Shown one piece after another: positions 33,350 to 43,666 of a stretch of DNA of 64,000 bases. The DNA lies in contig JAFISE010000111.1 of assembly GCA_022560025.1 (NCBI GenBank), positions 46,236-110,235 on the forward strand. Reading direction: 5' to 3'. Origin of the DNA: Stagonosporopsis chrysanthemi. Lineage: Eukaryota > Ascomycota > Dothideomycetes > Pleosporales > Didymellaceae. A program made the position numbers and the translations under genes. The notes below the pieces were generated by a model. That model made no database searches and had not been told where the DNA came from. It was given only the letters and a program-made list of their open reading frames with translations. Numbering within the stretch: the stretch's first letter is position 1; each line of letters starts with the position of its first letter.

Positions 33350-34736
33350 TCAAAGATCATAGTTACTTGCTAAAGAGTAACAAAACCTCGTTTTTCGGTT
33401 GGTCGGTTGTCGCAAGCTGTAGTAATCGGCTTCACGGTCTGGTCCGAAACCTGGCCTACTCGAGTGATTTGGTGAGCCAGGCAATGATTGCTGCTCCTGT
33501 TCACTGCCCAGATAGTGTACCTTTGGTAATAAAGAAGCGCCTGAATCGAGGCAATAGCGGGCCTCGCGAGGAGGTTACGGAAGCCTACAATTACATTGTG
33601 ACGAACACAGGTGCTTACCAGGGCCAGAATCGGTACGAGAGCGCGCTCGCTTAATTTCTCATGACAACATGAGGCTACCTAAGTATACCAGTCTGCACAT
33701 CGCAGGAAGCAACCCGATTGTGTTAGCTCATCCTTCATTGCTGTAACGGTGTAGAGAGAGAGGAGGACTGCGCTTTATTGACTATTGACGTGTGCTGAGC
33801 TGATTATATGCCTGACCATACACACGCTATCCTAACTCGTACTAGAGTAGGCCTGGGCAGAGCCCAACCGTTACAATTACGACTCGCAACACCAAGGTAG
33901 CCAACTCAACCAAGTCTTCTTTAATACTATGAACCACTTTACCGTTCTCTCTGTAGTCTGAACTGTTATCTGTACTAATGTCATCACCGTCGCGCGGAAG
34001 ATCATCATAGCACGATTTAAAAGCTTGATCGCCAAGACGATCTTGCGCGAGTCCTAGCCTGAAGGACGAACAATATAACACGCGACACACCACCACAACG
34101 TATTGTAGTACTCTCCGGCTTTGAGTTAACGCAGACGTTTCTGGCAAAAGGCTTAATAGATTCAGCAGAATCCATCCCACGGCCTCAATGGGACCTCAAA
34201 TACACACGTGAGCTATAACACCAGCAGAAATGTATAAACCCACTAGTGTCTGGTACGCTAGTCGGTTGGTCATATGTATCTCATTGGTCAAAAACTGTAA
34301 TCGGCGAATTAGGAGCGCCGTTCAACATAGTCTACCAGACAAAGATAGTCCGCATATTTCTGCAAGCACCGATATCATGAGTTATCTGCAGACATTCGCC
34401 CGCGCATGGTTTTCAATCCTATCAATGCGCATGAACATGTTTTCGGCCTGTATAACACACGGTTGGCTGGCAGAGTTCTATTTCAAGTCACTCACCCTGT
34501 CGCGAGGCTGAGTGGCAACCATCCCATTGGCTTCTCTCCACATCAGGCGACCAAGCCGGGGTGTTGGTGCAGACGAGATTGTCAAGATTCCGGCACTAGC
34601 GGCACATCTTCGAAAGCTGATTGGTGGGAAACTCTTTGTGTCAGGCACAACGGGCTGGGACTCTTGGCGATGCACATACATGTACACAATCTGCCTCGTT
34701 GTAATTCAGCAAGACTTACCTCGACCACCAAAAACA
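33350..34736. other. Intergenic DNA with one LTR-like element
   Basis: Apart from the 134-bp element at 33742-33875 nothing is supported; the right end is the 5' flank of the lectin-like gene. Confidence 0.5.
33742..33875. mobile_element. 134-bp LTR-like element, copy 2
   Basis: Nearly identical to 14093-14226, with the same TGTAACGG and CCGTTACA ends and the same length. Flanks are ATTGC (33737-33741) and ATTAC (33876-33880), a 5-bp duplication with one transition. Same orientation as copy 1. Confidence 0.8.
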
Positions 34737-36280
34737 ATGATGGCTCAGCAACCCATCGGGAACGACCATCGGCAACCGAAACAGAGATGGTGGTGCAGAA
34801 AACGAGTTTGGATCACGGGACTTGTTCTCCTAGTCCTAGTCATTGTTGGCATAGTCGTTGGCGCAATTTTTGGTATGAGAAGGTCAAGGTCTGAGTATGT
34901 GTTTTCTTCGCAAGTGCTTAGTGTACGTACATTGACCCCAAATCAAGGGATACCCAAAGTGATCGTGATAGGCTTTACGCCGCTCAACATGAGACAACAG
35001 CACTCCAATTCACCCCAACGAGCCGTGTAGTAACTGCAACCTTTCCACCACAAACCAATGGTTCTAAGGATTCTACAACCACTTCGACCTCGGCGAGATC
35101 GCTTGCCAGCTCAACTTCAAGCTCGTCATCCACCTCAGAGCCGTCATCGCCTTCGTTACCTCTCTTGCGAGGGCTAGGCTTCGTCCCAAACGATCTCGGT
35201 GCTGCTGTTTCAGGCCCGTCACCAATTTTCTGGGATTTGCGTGCTCAGGGTCAGTTGTTCAGGAAAGAAGGTGACGGTTCTTGGGAAGCCTATCCTGACC
35301 GCAAATTTCTCGTGGCACCCATCGCCGTCAAAACGGGCGACGATACGCAGACAGCAATCTCAGTTGAGGCTTTCCATGGAGGGATGCTCTATGCGCACTT
35401 TAGAAATGGTCAGTGGGATGACTGGCAGGTGCTCGAGTTCACCGCACAATTCCGTCGCCGTCCGTCAGTTATCTCGAGATCGCAGGGCAGAGTAGATGTC
35501 TTCAATGTTGACAATGATGCACACCTCTGGCTTGTCTCCTACGATGGCTCATCTTGGAGTGAGTGGACGGAGCTCGGCGACGCCATCAACGGCGATGTAG
35601 CAGCAACAAGCTGGGGCGAGGACAGAATCGACGTACTTGCCAAGTACGGAGATACCACCAACGCTCCCGTGCGGCACAAGTACTGGACCGCTGAATCGGG
35701 CTGGGCTACAGAATGGGAAGACCTAGGCAATCCATTCACGAGAGGATGGGACTCCTCGCCCCAACAGACAGGACCCGAGCGCTTCTCGTCCCCATTAGCA
35801 ACATCATGGTGTGACTCAAACGGCGAGTGCAAGATCGATGTTGTCCTCAACGCGGGTACCACAAGCCACAGACTCTTCCAGAACGGCGCATGGGCCGACT
35901 GGGAGTCCGGTACATTGGGTGCCAGCCACGAGGGTGCCGAGTTCCCAGATACTCAAAGCATCGTGAGAGCTGACGGTCTCGACGGCCGTCCTTTTGCGCA
36001 CCTAGTCTCGCGCGGTACCGACACTTGTATCCACCATATCGCACATAACGGCACCGATTGGGTTTCTTGGACGTATCTTTGGTGTGAGAATCGGGACGGT
36101 TCGGACTACCCGAGCGAGTTCTTGCCAACGTTCTTGGCAAGTTCTGATGGCTCAAACATTGACGTTCTTGCCAGAGACTTAGGAGGAAATCTTCGCAAGT
36201 ATAGCTTCCATGGCACGCCTGCTGAGTGGTCATACCTGGAGGGTAATGACAAGTGGGCAAACCTTGGGCAGCCATTATAG
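34737..36280 (+). CDS. Single-pass membrane protein with PLL-like beta-propeller (lectin-like) domain
   Basis: Exon 1 (34737-34872) and exon 2 (35001-36280) join in phase across a GTATGA...CAACAG intron, giving 471 residues. A short basic cytoplasmic N-terminus (QRWWCRKRVW) precedes a transmembrane helix (ITGLVLLVLVIVGIVVGAIF), then a Ser/Thr-rich stalk of about 50 residues and a propeller of repeated blades with the pattern VDVF/IDVL...W..W..LG (for example GRVDVFNVDNDAHLWLVSYD, DRIDVLAKYGDTTNAPVRHK, SNIDVLARDLGGNLRKYSFH). This resembles PLL/fucolectin-type sugar-binding propellers seen in bacteria and fungi. The orientation is type II (propeller outside). Two adjacent ATGs at 34737 and 34740 could both serve. 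The ligand is unknown. Confidence 0.8.
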
Positions 36281-36774
36281 CCCTCATCGATCAATTGAAC
36301 AGCCACTATACTATAGATACTTACAATCTTTTGTCTTCGTAGCCTGGAATCATATTTTCGATTATAGATCTTGCTTTAACAAATGACCAGAGTTCCTTAA
36401 GACAAAGAAGCCTGGTTGTAGTGCGCTGAAAGGCCTACAAGGAACAAATAGGACTAGTCAATAGGGCGAAGCTCGCTACCTAGTCACGTGCTAAACTCGC
36501 TACCTGGTCTCAACTTGCGCCCTTTTTTTCTGTTCGATCGAATTGAGGTCAAGAGGGCGCATCAGGGAATTGCCTGCCTGATCAATCCATTGCTGCCTAG
36601 ACATGTGAGCTACATCTGCCTGTCAAGGCATCCTGGAAGGGTCTGAAAGGAACTGATATTTATACAACGGAATCTCCTGTTCACATCGTCTGACAATCTT
36701 TCTCTTCTTTTCCAAAGCTTGACACGCATCCGATCTACTCTCAATCCAGGTCTCTTGAAAGTATCAGATCCAAG
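36281..36774. promoter_or_regulatory. Promoter region of the rvt gene
   Basis: 494 bases without a gene. A GATATTTATACAAC stretch at about 36655-36668 is a TATA candidate some 110 bases before the ATG, and the following pyrimidine-rich run (TTTCTCTTCTTTTCC) is typical of fungal transcription starts. Confidence 0.4.
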
Positions 36775-39477
36775 ATGGCGTCCTCGTCTATTTCAACTCT
36801 CCAACATGTGACGATACGAAAACTCAACCAGCTCGATGTTCAACGTAAGAAGTTTGAAGCCGACAAAAAGTCGATTCTGAATAGAGTCTCTGTGGAGATT
36901 AGTCTAAGGGGCAAGGTTGAGGCACTTCTTGACGGTTTTGAGCTGTACGGTATCCCGACGAGACAGGCTGATCTGTCTATTACCAACCTGAGACAATTCG
37001 CACACCAGGCGAGACACGACCCATCAGTCTCGTCTACTTTACTTCAGGACTGGCAGTTCAGACTCACGCATGAGCTCGACGTCTCAAGCAACAAGTTCGA
37101 GTACGCAGCTTTGTTTGGCAAGCTTGTGACAGAATGGATTACCCAACCTAAATCCGGAACTCCAACAAAAGGCTTCTCCCATGCTACAATGGATCCAGAT
37201 ACCAAGACTTGTGGCGTTCCTGATCTACCCAGTCGTCGAGAGCTGCATGAACAGCGTGCCCAATGGGAGAGTTACGCCTTTGGGGAGAAAAAAATGGATC
37301 ATAGCAAGATTGAGGTCTATCTTACCGACATCTTTGAAATTGCGCTGCAAACCAAAAAGACTAAAAAGTCACCTCTACAAGAGCTGCGGGATTCAATGAA
37401 GCAAGTAATGAATTTCAAATCGGACCTGGAAACAGCTAAGGATGACGTTTCATACCGTACATGGGCCAGCTTCAGAGATAGTCGCTTTACAACAGAAATT
37501 TCACGACTGTGTATCCGTGGAGTGAAGAAATCTGACAAGTTCACCGGGAGTAAGCGCGAAATGCTTGCAGACCTAGAAAATCAACCAGCAGTCTTGAAAG
37601 AGCTGGTCGACGTACTCAATCTGGATCTCGACGGACTCGACACGTGGGATTGGGACGGGCTGGTTCCGCTGCATATGCGTCGGCAACTCAACGGAAAGTA
37701 CCGCGTCTTTATGGATGAAAAAATTCACCAGGCGATCCTACTTTACTTTGTTGGGAAGACGTGGGCAGTTGCTCTGAAAGAAGCGTTCGAGACCTTCTCA
37801 AATTCTGGTGCGTGGCTTCAGGCACCCTACCGATCGATGAGCAAAGCGGCACGCCAGCGAAGAGATCGTTTTCTCGATGAGCACACTACAAACATGACCT
37901 CAGTCCGAAACTACAGGAGCCAAAAGTATGAGCAAGAGTACTTCATGACACAGCTGCCTTCGAATTTGTTTGAAGAATGTGGTAGTTATACCGCTGAGGA
38001 TCAAGATGAGCAGATGGTTGGGCCGCTCAAGTCACACCTGAGCACGAAGCAATCAATGCTTCGTCTACTTACAACTGAGCTTCTCCTCAACACAAAAGTG
38101 TATGGCGAATTTCTGGTTTTGCAGTCGGATTTTAAGTGGTTTGGGCCCTCGTTACCTCACGACACAATCTTTGCTGTATTAAAGTTTTTCGGTGTTCCAG
38201 ACAAGTGGTTGCGCTTCTTCAAAAAGTTCCTCGAAGTCCCCGGCATCTTCGCCCAAGACGGACCAGACGCGACTGCCCGAGTACGAAAGTGTGGTATCCC
38301 TTTGAGTCACATTCTTAGCGACGCCCTTGGAGAAGCCGTTTTGTTTTGTCTTGACTTTGCAGTCAATCGGCGTACCAATGGTGCCAACATCTACCGGTTC
38401 CACGATGATCTTTGGTTTTGGGGACAAGAATACACGAGTATCCAAGCTTGGGAAGCTATCAAAGAATTTACCGCAACCATGGGTCTCGAACTCAATACAG
38501 AGAAAACTGGCGCATCACTCATTGTCACCAGTGAAACCAAAGCGCGCGCTTTATCACCGACTCTTCCTGATGGCAAAGTACGCTGGGGCTTTCTACAACT
38601 CGATGTCTCATCCGGGCGCTGGATAATTGACAACGCGCAGGTTGATGAGCATATATTAGAGCTCAAACGACAGCTTGGTGCATGTCACAGCGTAATGGCG
38701 TGGGTGCAGGCTTGGAACAGCTATGCTGGCCATTTCTTTGCGACAAACTTCGCCGAGCCTGCAAATTGCTTTGGCCGTCAGCACAACGACATGATCATTG
38801 AGACCCTCAGCCGTATACAACGAGCCTGTTTCGCTGATTCCAGCGCCGCAAACGTTACGGAATACCTGCGTAGCGTCCTGCGTGAGCGCTTTGGGACGAA
38901 AGACACTGTACCTGATGCCTTTTTTTATTTTCCCATGGAACTAGGCGGGCTAGGTCTAAGGAACCCCTTCATTGACGCCTTCGCGACATACAAGCAGTCT
39001 TTCCTGGACCCAGGTGATCGAATCGAGCGCGCATTTGAAGAAGAACGGGATGCATATGACGCTGCAAAGGAGCGCTGGGATACGGGTCTCACGCACCGCC
39101 TCAAGGGCCAGAATCACATGAGTCAAGAGATTGCAGTCGGTACAGACAATGAAACTGAACAGCCGTTCATGACCTTTGACGAGTACACCATGTATCGCGA
39201 GGAAAGCTCAGGACCTCTGTGTAACGCATACATAGACTTACAAGGCCGCCCGCTGGAGGACCGAGTGCAGATCAATACAGAGATGACCCAGGCTTTGAGT
39301 ATGAGTGGGATGGATGACATGCTATCAAGCCCGTATTGGTTATGGATCTTCTCGCTATACGCAGGAGACATGAAGCAACGCTTCGGTGGGCAGGGTTTGC
39401 AGCTTGGAGAACGTGACTTGCTACCTTTAGGACTGGTAGAATCGCTTAAAAGCGAGAAGGTAAGGTGGGAAGGTTGA
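36775..39477 (+). CDS. rvt: rvt-type domesticated reverse transcriptase
   Basis: A single 900-residue ORF with an N-terminal helical/coiled-coil region (residues 10-70, 170-260) and an RT core. Recognisable parts are LNGKYRVFMDEKIHQAILLYFVG, the palm motif SDFKWFGPSLPHDTIFAV, FGVPDKWLRFFKKFL, RKCGIPLSHILSDALGEAVLFCLDFAVNR, the catalytic-site block RFHDDLWFWG (the DD of the YxDD box, with the F.DD..FW signature of rvt proteins), MGLELNTEKTG, and a thumb with WVQAWNSYAGHFF and FPMELGGLGLRNPF. Rvt genes are single-copy, non-mobile reverse transcriptases of fungi and some other eukaryotes; their cellular role is unsettled, and the Neurospora enzyme polymerises NTPs and dNTPs. No LTRs, target duplications or endonuclease are seen here. 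The frame is intact despite its decayed surroundings. Confidence 0.88.
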   Translation: MASSSISTLQHVTIRKLNQLDVQRKKFEADKKSILNRVSVEISLRGKVEALLDGFELYGIPTRQADLSITNLRQFAHQARHDPSVSSTLLQDWQFRLTHELDVSSNKFEYAALFGKLVTEWITQPKSGTPTKGFSHATMDPDTKTCGVPDLPSRRELHEQRAQWESYAFGEKKMDHSKIEVYLTDIFEIALQTKKTKKSPLQELRDSMKQVMNFKSDLETAKDDVSYRTWASFRDSRFTTEISRLCIRGVKKSDKFTGSKREMLADLENQPAVLKELVDVLNLDLDGLDTWDWDGLVPLHMRRQLNGKYRVFMDEKIHQAILLYFVGKTWAVALKEAFETFSNSGAWLQAPYRSMSKAARQRRDRFLDEHTTNMTSVRNYRSQKYEQEYFMTQLPSNLFEECGSYTAEDQDEQMVGPLKSHLSTKQSMLRLLTTELLLNTKVYGEFLVLQSDFKWFGPSLPHDTIFAVLKFFGVPDKWLRFFKKFLEVPGIFAQDGPDATARVRKCGIPLSHILSDALGEAVLFCLDFAVNRRTNGANIYRFHDDLWFWGQEYTSIQAWEAIKEFTATMGLELNTEKTGASLIVTSETKARALSPTLPDGKVRWGFLQLDVSSGRWIIDNAQVDEHILELKRQLGACHSVMAWVQAWNSYAGHFFATNFAEPANCFGRQHNDMIIETLSRIQRACFADSSAANVTEYLRSVLRERFGTKDTVPDAFFYFPMELGGLGLRNPFIDAFATYKQSFLDPGDRIERAFEEERDAYDAAKERWDTGLTHRLKGQNHMSQEIAVGTDNETEQPFMTFDEYTMYREESSGPLCNAYIDLQGRPLEDRVQINTEMTQALSMSGMDDMLSSPYWLWIFSLYAGDMKQRFGGQGLQLGERDLLPLGLVESLKSEKVRWEG

Positions 39478-40043
39478 TTGTGCAGTGGTTCGTCTAGTTG
39501 GCAGCATATACTATGATCTTTATGCAAACGACAATGAGTGCATGCAGTGCTGCCGCACTGCCTGCGCCCGGTTACCATATTACATCTAAGCTGCGATGCA
39601 AGTCGTTTGTCACAAGTGCTAGTGACAATGCTACCCCCCAGCTGGATACTTAGCTCAAGGGTTATGGTCCCTCGTTTTGTTCACTTCAAATGCATCGCGT
39701 TCAGAATGACATATGAACGTCGATCGCTCGAAGACTGCGGCACTATACGGCTGCTTCACTTGCACCCAAAATCTCAGGGCGGCGCTCTGCACTGCAGCCT
39801 TATACATGTTCACCATACGAACAGCATTACTTGACCGCCTTGACTGGAAAATATTCCTTGCTCTTGGAACAGTCTATGAACCTCTAGAGTCAGCGCCGTT
39901 GTAGGACCCTTTCCTCCTTCGAACATCCGTTGACAATGGATCGATCGAGAGAGGACGAGCCAGGCGATCTCTTTGAGTGCAGCTCGATTAGGAAGATCAA
40001 TGAGAAATGCATAAACCGTGTTAAAATCTGGACCACCCGCTGA
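39478..40043. other. Intergenic DNA, no gene seen
   Basis: 3' flank of the rvt gene and unsupported short frames. Confidence 0.5.
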
Positions 40044-40208
40044 TGTATGGGCCTGGGGAGTCGTTACTTGCACGCAGGTGACAATATGGTCATCTTTGAC
40101 GGTGGTCAGACACCGTTTGTCCTTTGGAGCACGAACACTACCTTACCCACACCAGAATGGACACTGGTTGGTGATTGCTACCTGGACGAGTGGACGCATG
40201 GCAAATAA
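40044..40208 (+). pseudogene. HET-domain protein C-terminal relic
   Basis: One frame reads MGLGSRYLHAGDNMVIFDGG followed by TPFVLWS and WTLVGDCYLDEWTHGK before a TAA. This is the characteristic end of fungal HET (heterokaryon incompatibility) proteins, which finish with a GLGP......GD.V.I..G...PFVLR...Y.LVG.CYV.G.M.G pattern. The HET domain itself is not found upstream, so only the tail survives. Confidence 0.5.
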
Positions 40209-40700
40209 TCTAAACATATTGTTCTTAACAATCAAGTCACTGGTACAGATCCTAACAAGACCACTTTAGACGATTGTGGTTCAACCTGTCCAGTGAAACC
40301 CGTAGCAGATGCTGTCAACTGTCCATTAATGGAAGCGCCAGGAAGCTGCTGGGTTCTTCTGAAACAAGATATTCTACTACGATGATTTTTATTGCCTTTT
40401 TCTTATCATGCGTAGAAAGCGGCGGTAGCCCCGAACGAGGTCGATAGAGACGGTATAGCAACAGTAAGATAGACGCCCAACGTTCATGCACAAGGTGGTG
40501 ATGGGTTCTACGGTTCGCGGCTCGTAGAACAAGTTTGTGATGGTACCAGCAACTGGGGTAAGCAATTTCAAGCTTCCCGCACACGGCTGCACAGCTAGAT
40601 GATACGCGCTGGTAGGCCGCTAAATCCCGCAAGCTATGCCCGGGAAGGGAACTAGGCGCCCACACAATACTTCGTTCTATAGTTACACGGCACCTGCCCA
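40209..40700. other. Intergenic DNA, no gene seen
   Basis: About 490 bases between the HET relic and the promoter of the secreted-protein gene; no supported feature. Confidence 0.5.
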
Positions 40701-40710
40701 TTTATATATG
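40701..40710 (+). promoter_or_regulatory. TATA-like box of the secreted-protein gene
   Basis: TTTATATATG lies 123 bases before the ATG at 40833, in an otherwise G+C-rich flank. Confidence 0.5.
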
Positions 40711-40832
40711 CGCCTCCGCCCCTTTAATTCCCCCGCGATAGTTTCCCCAAAGTCTCTTCTTGCTCGGTCCTCCAAAGAAGAGAAATCTCGAAGATTTCCG
40801 TCCGGCGCACATAGCCTGTGAGATAGTTAATC

Positions 40833-41600
40833 ATGCTTGCACTTCTTGCGGCGGCGCTTTTCGGCGCCTCAGTATCTGGCGAAATTACAACAGCTTTGTG
40901 GTCGTTTTCAATGACCGACTTTATGGACTACACAAGAGTGGGCTCTGTGGTGGGCTCAAGCTCGGACCGCACAACCATCGAGTACACACTCGCAGGCTAC
41001 ACCAACACCGAAACCAGCACCAGCTACCCGCCGGCGACAGTTACACTCGGCGGGCTTACCTATATTGAATATACCGCGACTATTGCATTGGTGCCAGACA
41101 GACCCACCACTGCCGCTGTAGCATGCTCCCGTGCAAATGAGCAAGCGCTTGATGCGACGTGCGTGCTGTCTTACATAGGCCTCGAATCCGGCATGTCCGA
41201 ATACTGCGGCTACTACTCCCGGAGCGAGATCCAGACAACTACATACACGGAAGCGTACGAGTCGACCACGGTCACAGGCGTGCAGACGATCGATTTCCGC
41301 ACGGGGATGCCAGACTGGTGCACTAACTCTACGGCGTTGAGTGGGCTTGCGAACAGTCCGACGACGCTCGGGAAACAAGATATGGCCACGTATGCGCTGG
41401 TGCTTTCTGCTGGAGAAGAGAAGCTCTCGGCGAGTGCTACGCGTTCGGGATCGGAGGCTGGAAGTGTTGCGAGTACCACGAGTGGGAGTACAGCAGCAGC
41501 AACAGCTGCGACAGGATCTGTTGTTGCTACAGGCGCTGCAATGTCTGTTTATGTGCCAAAGTTAGCCGGTATGGGTGTCGTCGCGGCTTTCTTCTTATAG
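40833..41600 (+). CDS. Secreted, probably GPI-anchored, Ser/Thr-rich cell-surface protein
   Basis: Intronless, 255 residues. A clear signal peptide (MLALLAAALFGASVSG, cleavage likely after residue 16) is followed by a threonine/serine-rich body with at least six cysteines (VACSRAN, ATCVLSY, EYCGYY, DWCTNST) and an N-glycosylation site (NST). A low-complexity Ser/Thr/Ala region at about 200-235 precedes a hydrophobic C-terminus (AAMSVYVPKLAGMGVVAAFFL) as in GPI-anchored proteins. No enzyme domain is recognised; it is likely a wall or membrane surface protein. It has its own TATA box and marks the border to the gene-dense core region. Confidence 0.75.
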   Translation: MLALLAAALFGASVSGEITTALWSFSMTDFMDYTRVGSVVGSSSDRTTIEYTLAGYTNTETSTSYPPATVTLGGLTYIEYTATIALVPDRPTTAAVACSRANEQALDATCVLSYIGLESGMSEYCGYYSRSEIQTTTYTEAYESTTVTGVQTIDFRTGMPDWCTNSTALSGLANSPTTLGKQDMATYALVLSAGEEKLSASATRSGSEAGSVASTTSGSTAAATAATGSVVATGAAMSVYVPKLAGMGVVAAFFL

Positions 41601-41923
41601 GGTCCAGACGACTATGTCTGTAATGTTCTCCCTGAAGATGGGCGACCTGCCGAATGTGCGCACCCCCGCTACCTATGAAATGGATACTCGCAACAGCTTT
41701 TGTTGATCGCTACGGTACGTAATTCGCTGTGCCACAATGGCGGAAGTGCATACACCTTACGGGTCATTATAGCCAGATAACAAAAATTAGTAGCTCAATT
41801 TGCTTCGCCTTATCTCCTACTTGTGTGATACTATATTGTAGCCGTGGAAAGCCATAGACGGCCTACACGAAAAGAAGAAATGATACAATTACAAATCTGA
41901 GTAGGCTCTTCTCGGCACATCAT
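41601..41923. other. Convergent 3' intergenic region
   Basis: About 320 bases between the 3' ends of the surface-protein gene and the CoA-transferase gene; A+T-richer, nothing else seen. Confidence 0.5.
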
Positions 41924-43666
41924 CTATCCTGACCAACACAGTCCCTCCAGCTTCTCCTCACCGTACGGAACACTCGGCTTGCTCCACCTCGTCCCTTCAT
42001 TCCCCTTAGTCTGCGGCACAGGCTTCAAAACACTCAATCTCTTCCCCCCAAACGCACTGCCTTCAAAGCTCTGATACCACCCGCTGTCCTCCTTCAAGTA
42101 CTCCCCGAGCACCTTCTTCCACCCCTTCCACACCGTAACCAGCAGATCCAGCACATGATGACTCCCCCTCATCTCGCCCCACTGGAACCGCTCCTGGCAC
42201 TCCTTCACCGTCTGCAAGGGGTACAGGCCGACGTCTTCACGCAGCGCATACGCATTCACGCCCACAAGGCTGGCATGGACAGTCCAGCTACCGCCGATAG
42301 TCGCGCGCTGGCGCAGTGCAAGCATGGCGCCGACCGCGCCCAGCACGCCCGTCGACATGTCAGAGATAGGCAAGCTGGGAAGCACGGCCTCGTGCTGCGG
42401 CAGGGCCTGCGTGGCTTGCAGCGCGCGGCCGGTCACGTACGCGGAGCCAGCGGCGGCGTCGGCGATCTGCTGCCAGCCCGGACGCTCGGCGTAGTACCCA
42501 TCTGGGCCGTAGCAGTTCTCGGAAACGTAGACAATGCCTTTGCCGCGGGCGTTGGCTGTCTTTAGCAGCTCGTCGAGACTGAGCCCGTACTTTGCCATTT
42601 TGCCCAGCCGGAAGCCCTGGATGAAGATGTCGGCGTCGGCGAGCAGCGAGTGCAGGTACTGCCGGTCTGAGGGTTTGCGCAGGTCGACGGTCGATGTGCG
42701 TTTTCCCGCGTTGAGGGTTAGTTGCATGATGTTGATGTCTGGGAGATGCGGTGCGTTGAGGCGGATCACATCGGCGCCGAATGAGGCGAGGATGGTTCCG
42801 ATCTCAGGGCCGGCAATGACACGCGTGAGCTCTACCACTTTGACGCCTGCCAGAGGGCGTGGGTCGTTTGGGTTGAGTGGGGGGAATGCGACGGGTGGGG
42901 TTGGCGCAGCGTGCGATTGCTGCTTGACGTTGACCAGAGGATGGGCGGCGAGCGATTTGCCCATGGTGGAGTTGTTCCACTGCTCTGGGGTGAAACAGAT
43001 AGAGCCACAGAAACCGTTCATGAGGTTGTTCATTTCGAGCTCCTCTGGGCTGTACTTCTTTGTATGCTCAGCAATGAGTTGTGCTGCCTGCTCGTTGGTG
43101 GAAACGTCCGCGTCTGGGTTGACGCCAATGCTCTCCAAGACTGGTTTGGCGTTCATGCTGCCATGAAGCGAGTACCATGTTTCGGGATTCTTTGTAGGGT
43201 ACAGTGCTGTCGTGCGGTACTTCAACGGGGTATCTGTCCAGCCCTGCTCCCAGTCTGACAGAACGTCGCCTAACTTTTTCTGGGCTGCCATGCTGAGGAC
43301 GTCTTCGCCACCGAGGTATGCAGTCGCCACGCAACCAAACCACATTGCAGCATGTGTAGTGTTCACCGTGATCTGACGCTTGTCGCTCCTCAATCCCCTC
43401 AAAGTGAGGATCTCATCGGCTATCACGCCGCACATTGCATGCAGAGCTGCGGCGACAGATGTTGCCTTGATAGGCCCAGGGATGACGGGATAATCTTCGC
43501 CAGTGAACACCACTTTTGCAAGGGTGGCCTCATCCTGCGTGAAACCAGGTGTTTGTGATGCAATCAATCTGAAGATTCGCGCGGTGTCTTCTGGCACTGG
43601 AACAAACGTCTTGTCCGTATGTGTGCCCGGACCATAGACATCTGGAAGGCGAGCCGATGAGCCCAT
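41924..43666 (-). CDS. CoA-transferase family III (CaiB/BaiF-like) protein
   Basis: A single 580-residue ORF. The C-terminal half starts with PLAGVKVVELTRVIAGPEIGTILASFGADVIRLN, the standard opening of CaiB/BaiF enzymes, followed by NAGKRTSTVDLRKPSDR, DIFIQGFRLGKMAKYGLS, GIVYVSENCYGPDGYYAERPGWQQIADAAAG and LPISDMSTGVLGAVGAMLALRQR. The N-terminal ~220 residues look like a diverged second copy of the same fold (HAMCGVIADEILTLRG), as in fungal members of the family. Such enzymes move CoA between carboxylic acids. It is divergent from a 3-hydroxyacyl-CoA-dehydrogenase-like gene 714 bp away, so both may belong to one acyl-CoA or carnitine-type pathway. The substrate cannot be told. Confidence 0.9.
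   Translation of the reverse strand: MGSSARLPDVYGPGTHTDKTFVPVPEDTARIFRLIASQTPGFTQDEATLAKVVFTGEDYPVIPGPIKATSVAAALHAMCGVIADEILTLRGLRSDKRQITVNTTHAAMWFGCVATAYLGGEDVLSMAAQKKLGDVLSDWEQGWTDTPLKYRTTALYPTKNPETWYSLHGSMNAKPVLESIGVNPDADVSTNEQAAQLIAEHTKKYSPEELEMNNLMNGFCGSICFTPEQWNNSTMGKSLAAHPLVNVKQQSHAAPTPPVAFPPLNPNDPRPLAGVKVVELTRVIAGPEIGTILASFGADVIRLNAPHLPDINIMQLTLNAGKRTSTVDLRKPSDRQYLHSLLADADIFIQGFRLGKMAKYGLSLDELLKTANARGKGIVYVSENCYGPDGYYAERPGWQQIADAAAGSAYVTGRALQATQALPQHEAVLPSLPISDMSTGVLGAVGAMLALRQRATIGGSWTVHASLVGVNAYALREDVGLYPLQTVKECQERFQWGEMRGSHHVLDLLVTVWKGWKKVLGEYLKEDSGWYQSFEGSAFGGKRLSVLKPVPQTKGNEGTRWSKPSVPYGEEKLEGLCWSG

Noticed and set aside
33367..33654. 95-codon plus-strand ORF after the second orphan gene
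   Set aside because: No recognisable motif and no splice link to the gene before it; not enough for a call.
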